DNA of 64,000 nt from Moorena sp. SIOASIH (GTDB lineage: Bacteria; Cyanobacteriota; Cyanobacteriia; Cyanobacteriales; Coleofasciculaceae). Location: positions 1,653,336 through 1,717,335 of the forward strand of contig NZ_JAAHIH010000001.1 in assembly GCF_010671925.1 (NCBI RefSeq). The letters are read 5' to 3'. Position 1 is the first letter of the stretch. Each line of letters starts with the position of its first letter. Of the stretch, positions 1-9,800 are shown one piece after another. The translations under genes and the position numbers were made by a program. The notes under the pieces are model-generated. The model searched no databases and was not told the origin of the DNA. It saw nothing but the letters and a program-made list of their open reading frames with translations.

Positions 1-341
1 AGAATGTCCCAACCGCAATTTTTACCACACCCGAAGCAGCTACTGTTGGTCTAAGTGAGGCCGAAGCACGGGAGAAATATGGGGATGCGGTAAAAGTCTA
101 TCGTTCTCGGTTCAGACCGATGTACTATATCCTACCCGGTCGGGATGAAAAAACCCTGATGAAGTTAGTGGTTGACCAAAACACTGACAAAGTCTTGGGT
201 GCTCATATGGTAGGAGACCATGCAGCAGAGATTATTCAAGGAATTGCGATCGCATTGAAAACCGGAGCTACCAAAGCTAACTTTGATGCTACTGTTGGCA
301 TTCATCCCAGTTCTGCAGAAGAGTTTGTCACAATGCGGTGA
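1..341 (+). CDS. gor: Glutathione reductase, C-terminal part (5' end outside window)
   Basis: The reading frame is open from base 3 and ends at a TGA at 339-341. The visible 112 residues begin [19 protein letters not shown] and end [12 protein letters not shown], which is the dimerisation domain of a class I pyridine nucleotide-disulfide oxidoreductase. The [10 protein letters not shown] stretch holds the His-x4-Glu active-site pair of glutathione reductase, which reduces GSSG with NADPH in the cytosol. The FAD- and NADPH-binding domains lie outside the window. The stop codon coincides with the conserved terminal GTGAC of an IS200/IS605-type right end that begins at 338. The native C-terminus may therefore be slightly altered, although many cyanobacterial homologues also appear to end near this point. 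Confidence 0.9.
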   Translation, partial: NVPTAIFTTPEAATVGLSEAEAREKYGDAVKVYRSRFRPMYYILPGRDEKTLMKLVVDQNTDKVLGAHMVGDHAAEIIQGIAIALKTGATKANFDATVGIHPSSAEEFVTMR

Positions 342-585
342 CATACTCCCACACTGACTCGTTGAGTTCAGTGTGGGCTTCTTGCCAACTCCACCTATCG
401 GTATCGGCTTTCGCCGACGCTGCGCGAACGGATACGTAGGCTTGCTTTATTAACGACACGGTCAGAAGTTACCCCAGCGAGCAATCCCTCGCTGGGGCAG
501 CCTTTATGGTTAGTCGGTTATGGGTAAAGGGTTAAAACTTTATGATTAAGGCCAGAGACGAAACCTTAGGAGAGGGTCGCCTTTA
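338..585 (-). mobile_element. Non-autonomous IS200/IS605-type element remnant (both ends, no gene)
   Basis: Read on the minus strand, this has the same right end as the intact TnpB element at 11.6-13.0 kb. It shows the terminal GGGAGTATGTCAC, a stem of CCCACACTGA paired with TTCAGTGTGGG, and the conserved GGTGGAGTTGG segment (here its complement, 386-396). Bases 469-560 match the reverse complement of that element's left end (GGTCAGAAGTT...AGCCTTTAT...AAGGGTTAAA...TTAAGGC). The tnpB gene is absent, so this is a deletion derivative. It carries a 10-bp perfect hairpin (472-481/488-497) and a GCCGACGCTGCGCGAACG small repeat near 412-431. The left-end boundary is approximate. Confidence 0.7.
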
Positions 586-1070
586 TGGTAACTTTAAACA
601 CTCATGGCGTAGCATTGAGATGTGGGGCTTCTTTTGCCGGACAGCTTTTTCTAAATACAGTTGTAACTAGGGCGTGTCCTCACGCCCTAATTTCGTACTA
701 TAGCGCTTTCAAATCAGATGTGAAAATTTAATTGATAAAAATCTTAACAATATGTGTAACAAACTGCCCATTGACTTGAGACTAGTGCTATAGATCTCCA
801 TAACTGTTTGCCTGATGGATGCAAGTGCGTTTCCGTAGCCGCTCGTACCGAGCATCCCGTAGCATCCCTTACGGAATCACTAATATATAGCAATTCAAGT
901 CACCAATGCTACAAATAAGGTATTATTTATAAGTTATTAAATACTTTTAGTTCTCAATATCAACACTACTGAATCAGAATAAATCCTAAAAAAGCCCCTA
1001 GAACTGTATTATCAGGAAGGAATAGCTGCGCCAAGAAACTCAATACATCTGAGTTAAACATCAGCATCTA
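586..1070. other. Intergenic region with hairpin and short repeat copy
   Basis: No gene is seen. An 8-bp perfect hairpin at 669-688 (AGGGCGTG/CACGCCCT, 4-nt loop) followed by AATTT could end upstream transcription. Bases 699-792 begin TATAGCGCTTTC and end AGTGCTATA, a short copy resembling the TATAGC-ended MITE family found later in the window, but without heptamer repeats. Bases 825-875 hold a GTAGCCGCTCGTACCGAGC-type small repeat. AT-rich DNA precedes the next gene. Confidence 0.5.
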
Positions 1071-2597
1071 GTGGTAGAAAGCCCAAGTTTCCCCATGTCA
1101 TCTTTACAAAAATTAGAAAAATTCGTCAAAATACCTAATAAAGTTAAAACCCGCCGCATTCTTTGGTTTGAACGATTAATGGCGATCATCGCCTTGATTA
1201 ACCTGCTCTTGGTATTCTTTGACCTCAGCTATATCCCCTTAAGGGATTTTTGGCTACATCACAAAATTCAGGTATTTAGCTTTACCATTGGTCCGATCAA
1301 ATACAAAGGCTTTCCCGTTTCGATTCCCATTCCTGATATCACTCCGCTCTACGACCCAGTTAAAGGTATTGAAGACAACCGAGATACTAAAAAATATTTG
1401 GACAAAGTTCATGAACTGGAAAACCAGATTAACAAGATAGGATTATCTTCTATAGAAGTAGAAAAAAAACTCAATTATCTGCGCGAACTTAGCTCAGAAA
1501 TGATTGGCACCAATCCTTTTCAAGTAGCAAATAAAACCGGAAAATTAGAAAAGATAAAAAATAAAATGCGTAAGCATATCCCCAATCATGACGATTCAGC
1601 AAAAGAGTCATTTAGTCAGTTTTGGACTCAAAAGTACTTAGCCAGCCATAGTCAAGAGGAAGGTTTGGGATTTTTTAACACCGAGATTAAACCTTTAATA
1701 GAAACTAACTATTACCGTCCAATTGGAGAAAATGGCGAATTCGTAGACCTATTCGGACTGATTGACTTCCCATTTTTTATCTTATTTAGTACGGAGTTTT
1801 TGGCTCGTACCTGGTTGATAAGTCGCCGTCACACTGGACTCAAGTGGCAAAATGCCATGCTGTGGCGCTGGTATGACATATTTTTGCTAATACCCTTATG
1901 GCGGTGGTTACGAATTATTCCCGTTACCATTCGCTTAGGTCAAGCTAAATTAATAGACCTGAGTGTAATTACCAGAGAAATCCGCTCCGGATTTGTTGCC
2001 AGTATTGCTCAAGAGATGACGGAAGTGGTCGTGATTCAAGTTATTAACGAAGTTCAGGGCTCCATTAGCCGGGGTGAAATTACCAAATGGTTGTCTCAAC
2101 AGGAAGTGCGCCCCTACATTGACCTTAATGACATTGATGAAGTGTCAGAACTCACCACCATCATGGTAAAGATGACAGTTGATCAAGTATTACCCAAAAT
2201 TCGTCCTGATTTAGAGGCACTAATGAAACACTATGTGGACATGGGGCTTAAACAGTCCACACTTTATCAGGGACTTCAGAATGTACCAGGACTGGGACAA
2301 TTCCAGAAGCAACTAACAGAGGAATTGGTGAAAAACATTTTTCAGGCACTCTATGATGGGATTAATACTCTCATACAAGAAGACCCAGTTGCCGACGAAC
2401 TCCTGCAACACCTACTGAAAAATTTAAGGGAAGTCTTAGGGGCAGAAATTAAGACCAAGGATAGATTACAGGATATTCAGTATTTGATCACAGCTTGGTT
2501 AGAGGAATTCAAAATAAATTATGTCCGGCGCTTATCTGAAGAAGACTTAGATAAAATCTTAGATGAAACCAGATCAATTCGTCAAAGATTTCAGTAA
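1071..2597 (+). CDS. Conserved membrane protein of unknown function (ion-channel-like topology)
   Basis: A 508-residue protein from a GTG start; an in-frame ATG at 1095 (MSSLQKLEKF) is an equally good start. A hydrophobic segment at about residues 36-52 (MAIIALINLLLVFFDLSYI) is followed by a charged, partly coiled-coil soluble stretch (about 95-180). A second hydrophobic region follows (about 228-285: LFGLIDFPFFILFSTEFLARTW, then MLWRWYDIFLLIPLWRWLRIIP). The Arg-rich RWLRIIPVTIRLGQ after a hydrophobic helix recalls the voltage-sensor or linker region of ion-transport proteins, but no selectivity filter is visible. The C-terminal ~220 residues are helical and amphipathic. Function is unknown; a cyanobacterial conserved family is likely. 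It is monocistronic, with repeat-rich DNA on both sides. Confidence 0.75.
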   Translation: MVESPSFPMSSLQKLEKFVKIPNKVKTRRILWFERLMAIIALINLLLVFFDLSYIPLRDFWLHHKIQVFSFTIGPIKYKGFPVSIPIPDITPLYDPVKGIEDNRDTKKYLDKVHELENQINKIGLSSIEVEKKLNYLRELSSEMIGTNPFQVANKTGKLEKIKNKMRKHIPNHDDSAKESFSQFWTQKYLASHSQEEGLGFFNTEIKPLIETNYYRPIGENGEFVDLFGLIDFPFFILFSTEFLARTWLISRRHTGLKWQNAMLWRWYDIFLLIPLWRWLRIIPVTIRLGQAKLIDLSVITREIRSGFVASIAQEMTEVVVIQVINEVQGSISRGEITKWLSQQEVRPYIDLNDIDEVSELTTIMVKMTVDQVLPKIRPDLEALMKHYVDMGLKQSTLYQGLQNVPGLGQFQKQLTEELVKNIFQALYDGINTLIQEDPVADELLQHLLKNLREVLGAEIKTKDRLQDIQYLITAWLEEFKINYVRRLSEEDLDKILDETRSIRQRFQ

Positions 2598-3520
2598 TAA
2601 CAGTATTTAAATAAAGTTAATTTTATTCCAAAAATTATTTATAATTTTTATTATAGGCGGATATATAGTTTGATTGACAGTAAAACCATTAAATTGATAA
2701 TGAAAAATAAAAAAATATAGAAATTGAAAAAATAAACATTTTTTTGATAAAAATTGTAAATAGTCAGAGATCATCATACAGTTTGACCAAATAATGTCCA
2801 TAAGCTAAAATACTTATTGATCAACAAAAACCAAGTTGACTTCTAGGGTCAGCTTGCTCTGCTGGAAAAGGGCTGTGAAGTGGGAAAGTGCCGACGCACC
2901 AGACACCAAGCAGGGATTAGACGTCAAAACTCCCCATGTTCAAGTTTTGATCAGGCAAGCATTTGAGCTGCTAATTGCGTTAGCTTCCGGCAAAATTAAT
3001 CCCACACCTAATGCTGCGCATTAGGTGTGGGATTAATTTTGCACAGGGTATGCATGGAATTGCTATAATATATGTACTGGTAAACAAAGCCGAACGCGCC
3101 CCGCGTGGCCTACGGCCTTAAATGCTGGTTTGTCAGCAAAACACTCTTAAAAAAAAGACCAAGAAAACAGAGCGGCAGCGATGCAGAGGTGCGACCCGTG
3201 GCGAATTTAATTCGCCTACGGAAAACGCACCATTACGGTCTTGGGGGTTTCCCCCACTCGCTATTGCATCAAGAGAGGGCAGTCCGTTCTTAAAGCCCAG
3301 CGCCTCCTAAGGGATGCCCGGATTGGCGCTTGTTGCCTACACTGAACTCGTTCGCGGAGCGGCTCTGTAAGAGCAGAGTGAGTGTAGGAGCTGTCACAGT
3401 CTTCGAGCCCATGACCTTGTGAACAATAGCTCAGGACCAGTAACTAGAGATTGGGCTTGTGCTAACTAGATGTGCAGAAGCTTTTGGGCGGTTAGACTTC
3501 TTGGAAAAGATTTTGCCATG
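2598..3520. other. Repeat-filled intergenic region upstream of rimP
   Basis: No convincing gene is seen; the 62-residue open frames here are repeat-derived. The AT-rich first half (2598-2830) is featureless. A perfect palindrome lies at 2990-3042 (separate entry). Bases 3088-3120 hold a GCGTGGCCTACGGCC small dispersed repeat. Bases 3185-3225 hold GTGCGACCCGTGGCGAATTT, which recurs near 11425 and 44490. Bases 3235-3275 hold GGTCTTGGGGGTTTCCCCC, which recurs near 11350-11420 and 22190-22260. Bases 3330-3400 contain an imperfect inverted repeat built on CCTACACTGAACTCG and GAGTGAGTGTAGG. Confidence 0.55.
2990..3042. repeat. Perfect 25-bp inverted repeat with 3-nt loop
   Basis: Arms 2990-3014 and 3018-3042 are exact reverse complements around a TGC loop, giving a very stable cruciform or hairpin. 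Its outer sequence GTGTGGGATTAATTTTGC recurs at about 10355-10372 inside an IS-end-like remnant, so the palindrome is probably derived from a TnpB-element end rather than being a gene terminator. There is no T-tract after it. Confidence 0.8.
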
Positions 3521-3544
3521 AAGTGGGTTGACCCCACTTTTTTT
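3521..3544 (+). terminator. Intrinsic terminator or attenuator just upstream of rimP
   Basis: Stem AAGTGGG (3521-3527) pairs with CCCACTT (3533-3539) around a 5-nt loop and runs directly into seven T (3538-3544). It ends only 14 nt before the rimP ATG. At this position it either isolates rimP from upstream transcription, or acts as a leader attenuator if the rimP promoter is further upstream. Confidence 0.65.
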
Positions 3545-3558
3545 ATTGGATTGGTGCC

Positions 3559-4020
3559 ATGACTCATCCCCTGATTCCACAACTAATCGATTTGGCAACG
3601 CCATTGGCTCAAGATTTAGGATTAGAGATTGTAGAGGCTCTCTTCCAGACCAACAGACGCCCACCCGTGCTGCGTGTCTATATCCGCAACCCCATCCGTG
3701 ACACTAGCTTGGATGACTGTGAACGCATGAGTCGTGCTTTAGAAGCTCAGTTAGATGCTAAGGACATCATTTTAGACACCTACGTTTTGGAAATTTCCAG
3801 TCCTGGGATCACACAGGACTTAAGCACAGACCGAGAATTCATTTCTTTCAAAGGGTTTGGTGTGATTGTTCAGACATCTGAACCCTATCAGGGGCAGCAA
3901 GAGTGGCGCGGGAAGTTAATTCGCCGGGATGAGAGCGGAGTTTATCTCAATCTCAAGGGTCGTGCGTTTGCCATTCCCCGTCAGCTCGTGTCCAGAGTAA
4001 AACTGGATGATGGGGGTTAA
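3559..4020 (+). CDS. rimP: Ribosome maturation factor RimP
   Basis: A 153-residue protein of normal family length. The N-terminal domain starts LIPQLIDLATPLAQDLGLEI, and the diagnostic LEISSPGI motif of RimP lies at about residues 76-83, followed by the C-terminal SH3-like domain. RimP assists late assembly of the 30S subunit in the cytoplasm. The ATG at 3559 follows the T-rich end of a terminator-like hairpin; no strong Shine-Dalgarno is seen. It is the first gene of the conserved rimP-nusA-ylxR-infB group, 172 nt upstream of nusA. That gap contains an inverted repeat (4048-4056/4084-4092, AGCACTTGT/ACAAGTGCT). Confidence 0.95.
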   Translation: MTHPLIPQLIDLATPLAQDLGLEIVEALFQTNRRPPVLRVYIRNPIRDTSLDDCERMSRALEAQLDAKDIILDTYVLEISSPGITQDLSTDREFISFKGFGVIVQTSEPYQGQQEWRGKLIRRDESGVYLNLKGRAFAIPRQLVSRVKLDDGG

Positions 4021-4192
4021 ATTTTTCTTGAAGGTTGCTAGGGGGGCAGCACTTGTTAAAGACAATGGCTCGACTATAGATCTACAAGTGCTTCTCCCCT
4101 ACAAGCTTCAAGGCTGAGGATTGAAGTTGAACTTGATTTACTTTAAATCCCAAGACAATTGCCATGGATAGATTTAAGACGGAGATTTGCTG

Positions 4193-5482
4193 ATGTCTAT
4201 AGTTAGTTTGCCTGGACTTAAGGCAATGATAGAAGAAATTAGTCAAAGCCACAATTTACCTAGGTCTGCAGTTCAACAGGCATTAAGAGAAGCACTGCTA
4301 AAAGGGTATGAGCGCTATCGCCGTTCTCAACGGCTAGACCAACGATTTCATTTTGACGAAGAATATTTTGACAACTTTGAAGTGGATCTTGATATTGAAG
4401 AAGAAGGCTTCCGGGTTTTGTCTACCAAAACCATTGTCGAAGAGGTACAAAATAGTGACCATCAAATTTCTCTCAAAGAAGTCCAGGAAGTTGCCTCTGA
4501 AGCACAATTGGGAGACTCAGTGGTTTTGGATGTGACTCCAGACCAAGGAGAGTTTGGTCGCATGGCAGCGATTCAAACCAAGCAGGTGCTCTCTCAAAAA
4601 CTCCGAGACCAGCAGCGTAAGCTGATTAAGGAAGAGTTTCAAGACCTAGAAGGAACCGTTCTGCAATCTCGATCACTAAGGTTTGAGCAGCAGTCTGTGA
4701 TTATGGCGCTCAGCAGTGGTTTTGGTCGGCCAGAGGTAGAAGCCGAATTGCCCAAGCGGGAACAGCTACCTAATGATAACTATCGCATTAACTCCACCTT
4801 TAAGGTTTATCTCAAAAAAGTCCGGGAAGGCCCTCACCGTGGTCCTCAGCTGGTGGTATCCAGAGCGGCAGCTGGTTTAGTGGTCTATCTGTTTGCCAAC
4901 GAAGTCCCAGAAATAGAAGATGAGGTGGTCAGGATTGTCGCAGTGGCACGGGAAGCTAATCCTCCTTCTCGTCATGTCGGACCAAGAACTAAAATTGCTG
5001 TAGATACCCTGGAGCGAGATGTGGATCCGGTGGGAGCTTGCATTGGTGCTAGAGGTTCCCGCATTCAAGTTGTGGTGAATGAATTACGAGGTGAAAAAAT
5101 CGACGTAATTCGTTGGTCTCCTGACCCATCTACCTATATTGCCAACGCTCTTAGCCCAGCCCAAGTGGATCAGGTGCTACTAGTCAATCCAGAAGAACGT
5201 CAAGCTCATGTTTTAGTCGCAGAAGACCAGCTGAGTTTAGCTATAGGCAAGGAGGGACAAAATGTTCGCCTTGCCGCCCGCCTTACGGGTTGGAAGATTG
5301 ACATTAAAGATGCTGCGGAATACAAAAAAGACACTACAGACATCTCTAAACAGGATACCCTAGAAGAAGATGATGTCGATAGCAATGAGTTAAAGGAAGA
5401 TTACGAACAAGGAGTAGAAACACCAGAAAATGTGCTTGATGCTGAGCCAGTGCTTGATTTGAGTACTCAAGAAGAAGAATGA
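4193..5482 (+). CDS. nusA: Transcription termination/antitermination factor NusA
   Basis: The preferred start is ATG 4193 with GGAG at 4181-4184; a TTG at 4187 is also in frame. The 429-residue protein has the N-terminal RNA-polymerase-binding domain ([20 protein letters not shown]), then S1, then two KH modules. KH1 carries [12 protein letters not shown] and KH2 carries [18 protein letters not shown]. The C-terminal ~60 residues are acidic ([19 protein letters not shown]), in place of the duplicated AR repeats of enterobacterial NusA, as usual in cyanobacteria. It modulates pausing, termination and antitermination. It is second in the translation cluster, but a repeat-rich ~700-bp gap now separates it from ylxR. 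Confidence 0.96.
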   Translation: MSIVSLPGLKAMIEEISQSHNLPRSAVQQALREALLKGYERYRRSQRLDQRFHFDEEYFDNFEVDLDIEEEGFRVLSTKTIVEEVQNSDHQISLKEVQEVASEAQLGDSVVLDVTPDQGEFGRMAAIQTKQVLSQKLRDQQRKLIKEEFQDLEGTVLQSRSLRFEQQSVIMALSSGFGRPEVEAELPKREQLPNDNYRINSTFKVYLKKVREGPHRGPQLVVSRAAAGLVVYLFANEVPEIEDEVVRIVAVAREANPPSRHVGPRTKIAVDTLERDVDPVGACIGARGSRIQVVVNELRGEKIDVIRWSPDPSTYIANALSPAQVDQVLLVNPEERQAHVLVAEDQLSLAIGKEGQNVRLAARLTGWKIDIKDAAEYKKDTTDISKQDTLEEDDVDSNELKEDYEQGVETPENVLDAEPVLDLSTQEEE

Positions 5483-6199
5483 GGAATTTTAGGGGTTAAC
5501 CCTGAGGTGAAGAAAGTTTGGCCAAGGTTGAAAATGGTAATGGTATAAAATAATACCCTTAAGCTTGTCGGTTTAGAATGGTAGTGGGGTGCGCGGTATC
5601 GGCTGTGGTCAAGAATTCTTTGACAGTTTTCTTCCAAACCAATGACTTATTCAATCCTTCCACTTCTGCTGGGTTACTCTACCCCCTCCTACCCCCTACC
5701 TGGGGTGTGGGGTGTGGGGTGACCGGGTGTGGGGTGTGGGGTGACCGGGTGTGGGGTAGGCTGTTCACTTTGTGCGATGGCCATAGCTTAAACTTCATCC
5801 ACTTTTTGTCTGATAGTATGAGACAGTGTATCTCTTGCATGATATCCATTCTGGGCGTTATCGCCGTACACGATCCCGGGGAAAAAGGCCCATAATAAAC
5901 AGCCTACCCCCTACCCCCTACTCCCGGTGGGTGTGATGATTTTCTTCTTGTGTTAGTCATCCGAATCTCAAGCGTGTGAGTATCTCTACTATAGTTTTTC
6001 ATCTTCTGCTCACACCACCGGTTTCACACCACCGGTTAGCCCACACCCGTTTTACCGCCCTCTGGCATTGATTTTTCCTTTCATTTGGGTAAGTCAATCA
6101 CTTAAACAGGGTGTTTGCCCAATCCCAAACGCCCTACAAGCCTCCATCTACCGTACCCTTTAAAGAAGACTTTTGAGATTTTCCAAACCGAAAACCCTT
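5483..6199. other. Repeat-expanded gap between nusA and ylxR
   Basis: Normally these genes are nearly adjacent. Here about 0.7 kb holds G-rich heptamer repeats (GGGGTGT units and GACCGGGTGTGGGGTGTGGG at about 5697-5758), a CCCCCTACCCCCTACTCCC stretch (5906-5930), and a direct repeat CACACCACCGGTT (6013-6037). The 105-residue open frame in this stretch is repeat-derived and not taken as a gene. No terminator is obvious directly after nusA. Confidence 0.6.
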
Positions 6200-6475
6200 A
6201 TGAAACCCAACTATCGACGTTGTCTTAGCTGCCGGAAAGTAGCACCAAAACAGGAGTTTTGGCGTATTGTCCGAGTCTATCCGTCACGAAAGGTACAATT
6301 AGATCAGGGTATGGGTCGTTCGGCTTACTTATGTCCTCAACTGAGTTGCCTAGCGGCGGCTCAAAAGAAAAACCGACTGGGGCGATCACTGCGTGCATCG
6401 GTGCCAAAAAATCTGTACGAAACTTTATGGCAGCGTTTAGCTACCATGCCAAGCAAACCCAATTTAGGTAATTAA
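6200..6475 (+). CDS. ylxR: YlxR-family RNA-binding protein
   Basis: Starting at ATG 6200 gives 91 residues beginning MKPNYRRCLSCRKVAPKQEF; a TTG at 6173 would add nine residues without family support. The RRCLSCRK and GRSAYLCPQLSC segments are the hallmarks of the YlxR (DUF448) fold, a small protein encoded between nusA and infB in most bacteria. The four cysteines could bind metal. It is proposed to be nucleoid- or RNA-associated; its exact role is not settled. It lies 419 nt upstream of infB. Confidence 0.93.
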   Translation: MKPNYRRCLSCRKVAPKQEFWRIVRVYPSRKVQLDQGMGRSAYLCPQLSCLAAAQKKNRLGRSLRASVPKNLYETLWQRLATMPSKPNLGN

Positions 6476-6894
6476 AGGGTGAATCTAGCCGAAAAAGCTT
6501 CCATGTATGTTCGTCCGGCGAACATAAGTAATCGTTAGGATACAAAGGAAGTCATTAGTTCTATTGATGCTCTGGTTTCTTAAGGAGGTGAATTTACTTC
6601 GATTATACGCTAGCTACCTTTAAAGGCATACGCGCTGATTAGGCGGTTTAACCGAACCGTCAAGGTTGAATGCTGCTTGGCTTTTTTCACAGGAAAGAAG
6701 CACGCGATAATAGATAAACTTATCAAACTACCGTTGAGGTGAACACACCAACGAAAAAGCATGGATGGTTGATTATCTGTTGAGCATCGCTTATCTTATC
6801 GTTTAAGCTTTCCAATAAAGCTTGATAAAGTAAAAAGTCATTCGAGTAGTTGAGTATGGTTTAACAACAAGTAGGTACGACAGGGGAATAGTGC
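6476..6894. other. Long leader between ylxR and infB
   Basis: No gene is seen. Small hairpins are present: TATGTTCG/CGAACATA at 6506-6526, and AAGCTT...AAGCTT near 6806-6824. An AAGGAGGTGAATT sequence at about 6581-6593 looks like a ribosome-binding site but has no convincing reading frame after it. The stretch probably acts as the infB 5' untranslated region or holds its promoter. Confidence 0.4.
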
Positions 6895-9800
6895 ATGAAC
6901 AGCGGCAAAGTCAGAATTTACGAATTATCACGGGAATTGAATTTGGACAACAAGGAAATTTTGAGCATCTGTGAAGGACTCAATATTGCAGTTAAAAGTC
7001 ACAGTAGCACGATTACAGAATCGGATGCCCAACGGATTCGCACGACAGCCGAAAAATATTCTGACCAACTAGCAGCTGTAAGCAATACCGAAGGTGAGTC
7101 ATCGGCAAATAAAGGTTCTAAGTTAAGCTCTGGTAAATTAATTCGACCTCCCAAAGGAGAGCGGAAGCAGCAAATTGTCGAGCTTCGTAAGCACAAACGC
7201 AGTTCTGGGAATACTTCTAGCCATAGAAGCAATCAAATGGCAATCCCACCCCAAGCCCCCATCAAGCCGACTGCTATACCCCCCCGTCAGCCTAGCACTC
7301 TCAATCGACCTAAGCAGGTCACTGAACAGGACACCAAGATTAAGCAGGATACTAAACCGGAACCAGCGGCTAAACCCGAACCAGCGGCTAAACCCGAACC
7401 AGCGGCTAAACTAGAACTAGCCCCTAAACCGGAACTAGCCCCTAAACCCGAACCAGCGGCTAAACCCGAACCAGCGGCTAAACCCGAACCAGCGGCTAAA
7501 CCCGAACCAGCGGCTAAACCCGAACCAGCGGCTAAACCCGAAACAGCGGCTAAACCCGAACCAGCCCCTAAACCCGAACCAGCCCCTAAACCCGAACCAG
7601 CCCCTAAACCCGAACTAGCCGCTAAACCCGAACTAGCCGCTAAACCAGTCCAGAAGGTGTCACAGGATAGTACTGCCTCAGCTAAGGTTACAGAAAAACC
7701 AAAATTAACTGGGCCCCCTGTAAGACGATCACAACCAAAAACTCAGCCTGCTAAGGTTGAGCGACCGATCAAATCAAACCAAAAGGGTTCTTCGGGTTCA
7801 AAGCCAGTAAAGAGTCCAACTCCTAACAAATCCCCTGTTATCAATAAGCAGTCAACCCCTTCGGAAACATCACCACCAAAGCGTTCTAGTTCACCAAGAC
7901 CGACCGTTCCTGAACTCCAGCGACCTCCAAAAAGAACCAAACCAGGTCTTGATAAAGACAATTCTCAAGTAGCAGCAATCGATGCTGACTCAAAGGCTCT
8001 GACAGATGATGTCTCTGATCAAGACACCAACACCTTAGTCAATGAATCCGAGGAACTGCTCAAAGAGGTCAAGCTCCGGCGACCATCTGTCCCCCGACCT
8101 GCTAAGAAGAAAGAGTGGGAGGCAGAAAATGGAGAAGAAGAAGACAAAGCCCAGAAGGGGAAATCTGCCAAACTCAAGCGGCGACCTAAAATGATTCTGG
8201 ATGATGAAGATGATCTCGAAACAGAATCAGATCAAATCGATAACAAAATCGATGGTTCATTTTCAGTTAGTCTTTCTCTGGCTCGTCCTCCCAAACCAAA
8301 GTCTCTGCAAAAACAGCAAAGCCAAGCAAATACTGCGAGTGTTAGCCACAAGAAGAAGCCGGCTAAAACCAGTAGTAGCAACAAGTCCGATCATCGCGAT
8401 CGCCGTCGTACACAGAAAACTCAGCCCAAACGCCCAGAACAAATTGTTTTGAGAGACTCACTCACCATTAGAGACCTGGCTAATGAACTGGCTATTGCAG
8501 AAACTGACATTGTTAAAATGCTCTTCTTCAAAGGCATAGCTGTGAGTGTTACCCAAACTTTGGATGTTCCTACCGCCACAATGGTAGCTCAGGAAGTGGG
8601 GGTAAAGGTCGAGATGGAAGAAGAAGCCTCTGCTGCGACTAAGGTGGAAATGCTGGATGTCCAAGACCTGGAAAACCTCGAGCGGCGTCCACCTGTGGTG
8701 ACAATTATGGGTCATGTTGACCACGGTAAAACGACTCTACTCGATGCCATTCGTGAAGCAAAAGTGGCTCAAGGAGAAGCCGGTGGAATTACCCAGCATA
8801 TTGGCGCATATCACGTAGATGTTGAGCATGAGGATAACATTCAACAGGTTGTCTTCCTAGACACCCCTGGTCACGAAGCCTTCACAGCCATGCGGGCAAG
8901 GGGAACAAAAGTAACCGATATCGCCGTGCTAGTGGTAGCGGCTGATGATGGGGTGCAACCTCAGACCCTTGAAGCCATTAGTCATGCTAGAGCTGCTGAA
9001 GTTCCCATGGTAGTTGCTATTAACAAAATTGATAAAGCCGGAGCTCAACCTGATCGGGTTAAGCAGGAATTATCAGAACGGGGCTTGGTCCCAGAAGAAT
9101 GGGGTGGTGAAACGATCATGGTACCAGTGAGTGCTATCCAAAGGGAAAACTTGGATTCACTGCTGGAGATGATTCTATTGGTCTCAGAGCTAGAAGAACT
9201 CTCTGCTAATCCGGATCGACCAGCCAAAGGTACGGTGATTGAAGCTCACCTTGATAAAGCCAGAGGGCCTGTTGCCACGTTCTTAGTGCAAAACGGTACG
9301 CTGCGGGTCGGTGATAGCCTGGTTGTTGGTTCAGTTTTCGGTAAGGTCAGAGCCATGCTTGATGACCGAGGACAGAGAGTCGAACAAGCGACTCCCTCGT
9401 TTGCTGTGGAAGTCCTTGGCTTGAGTGATGTTCCAGCTGCTGGTGATGAGTTTGAAGTCTTTGAGAGCGAAAAAGAAGCCCGGGCAGTTGCTAGTGAAAG
9501 AGCTCAACAGCAACGTCAATCTCGCCTGCAAACTCGCATGAAATCACGGCGAGTTACCCTCACTGAATTATCAGCCCAGGCTCAAGAAGGTGAACTCAAA
9601 GAACTCAACTTGATTTTGAAGGCAGACGTTCAAGGCTCCGTGGAAGCTATTCTCGGGTCCCTCGAACAGCTGCCCCAAAATGAAGTGCAAATTCGAGTTC
9701 TGCTGGCTGCCCCCGGGGAAGTTACCGAAACCGATGTGGACTTAGCGGCTGCTAGTGGTGCAGTTATTGTTGGCTTTAACACTACCTTAGCCCCTGGTGC

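Noticed and set aside
2836..3024. 62-residue frame before the palindrome
   Set aside because: It runs into the inverted repeat, lacks homology I recognise, and has no credible start site.
5578..5895. 105-residue open frame between nusA and ylxR
   Set aside because: Its middle is translated GGGGTGT repeats and it has no Shine-Dalgarno.
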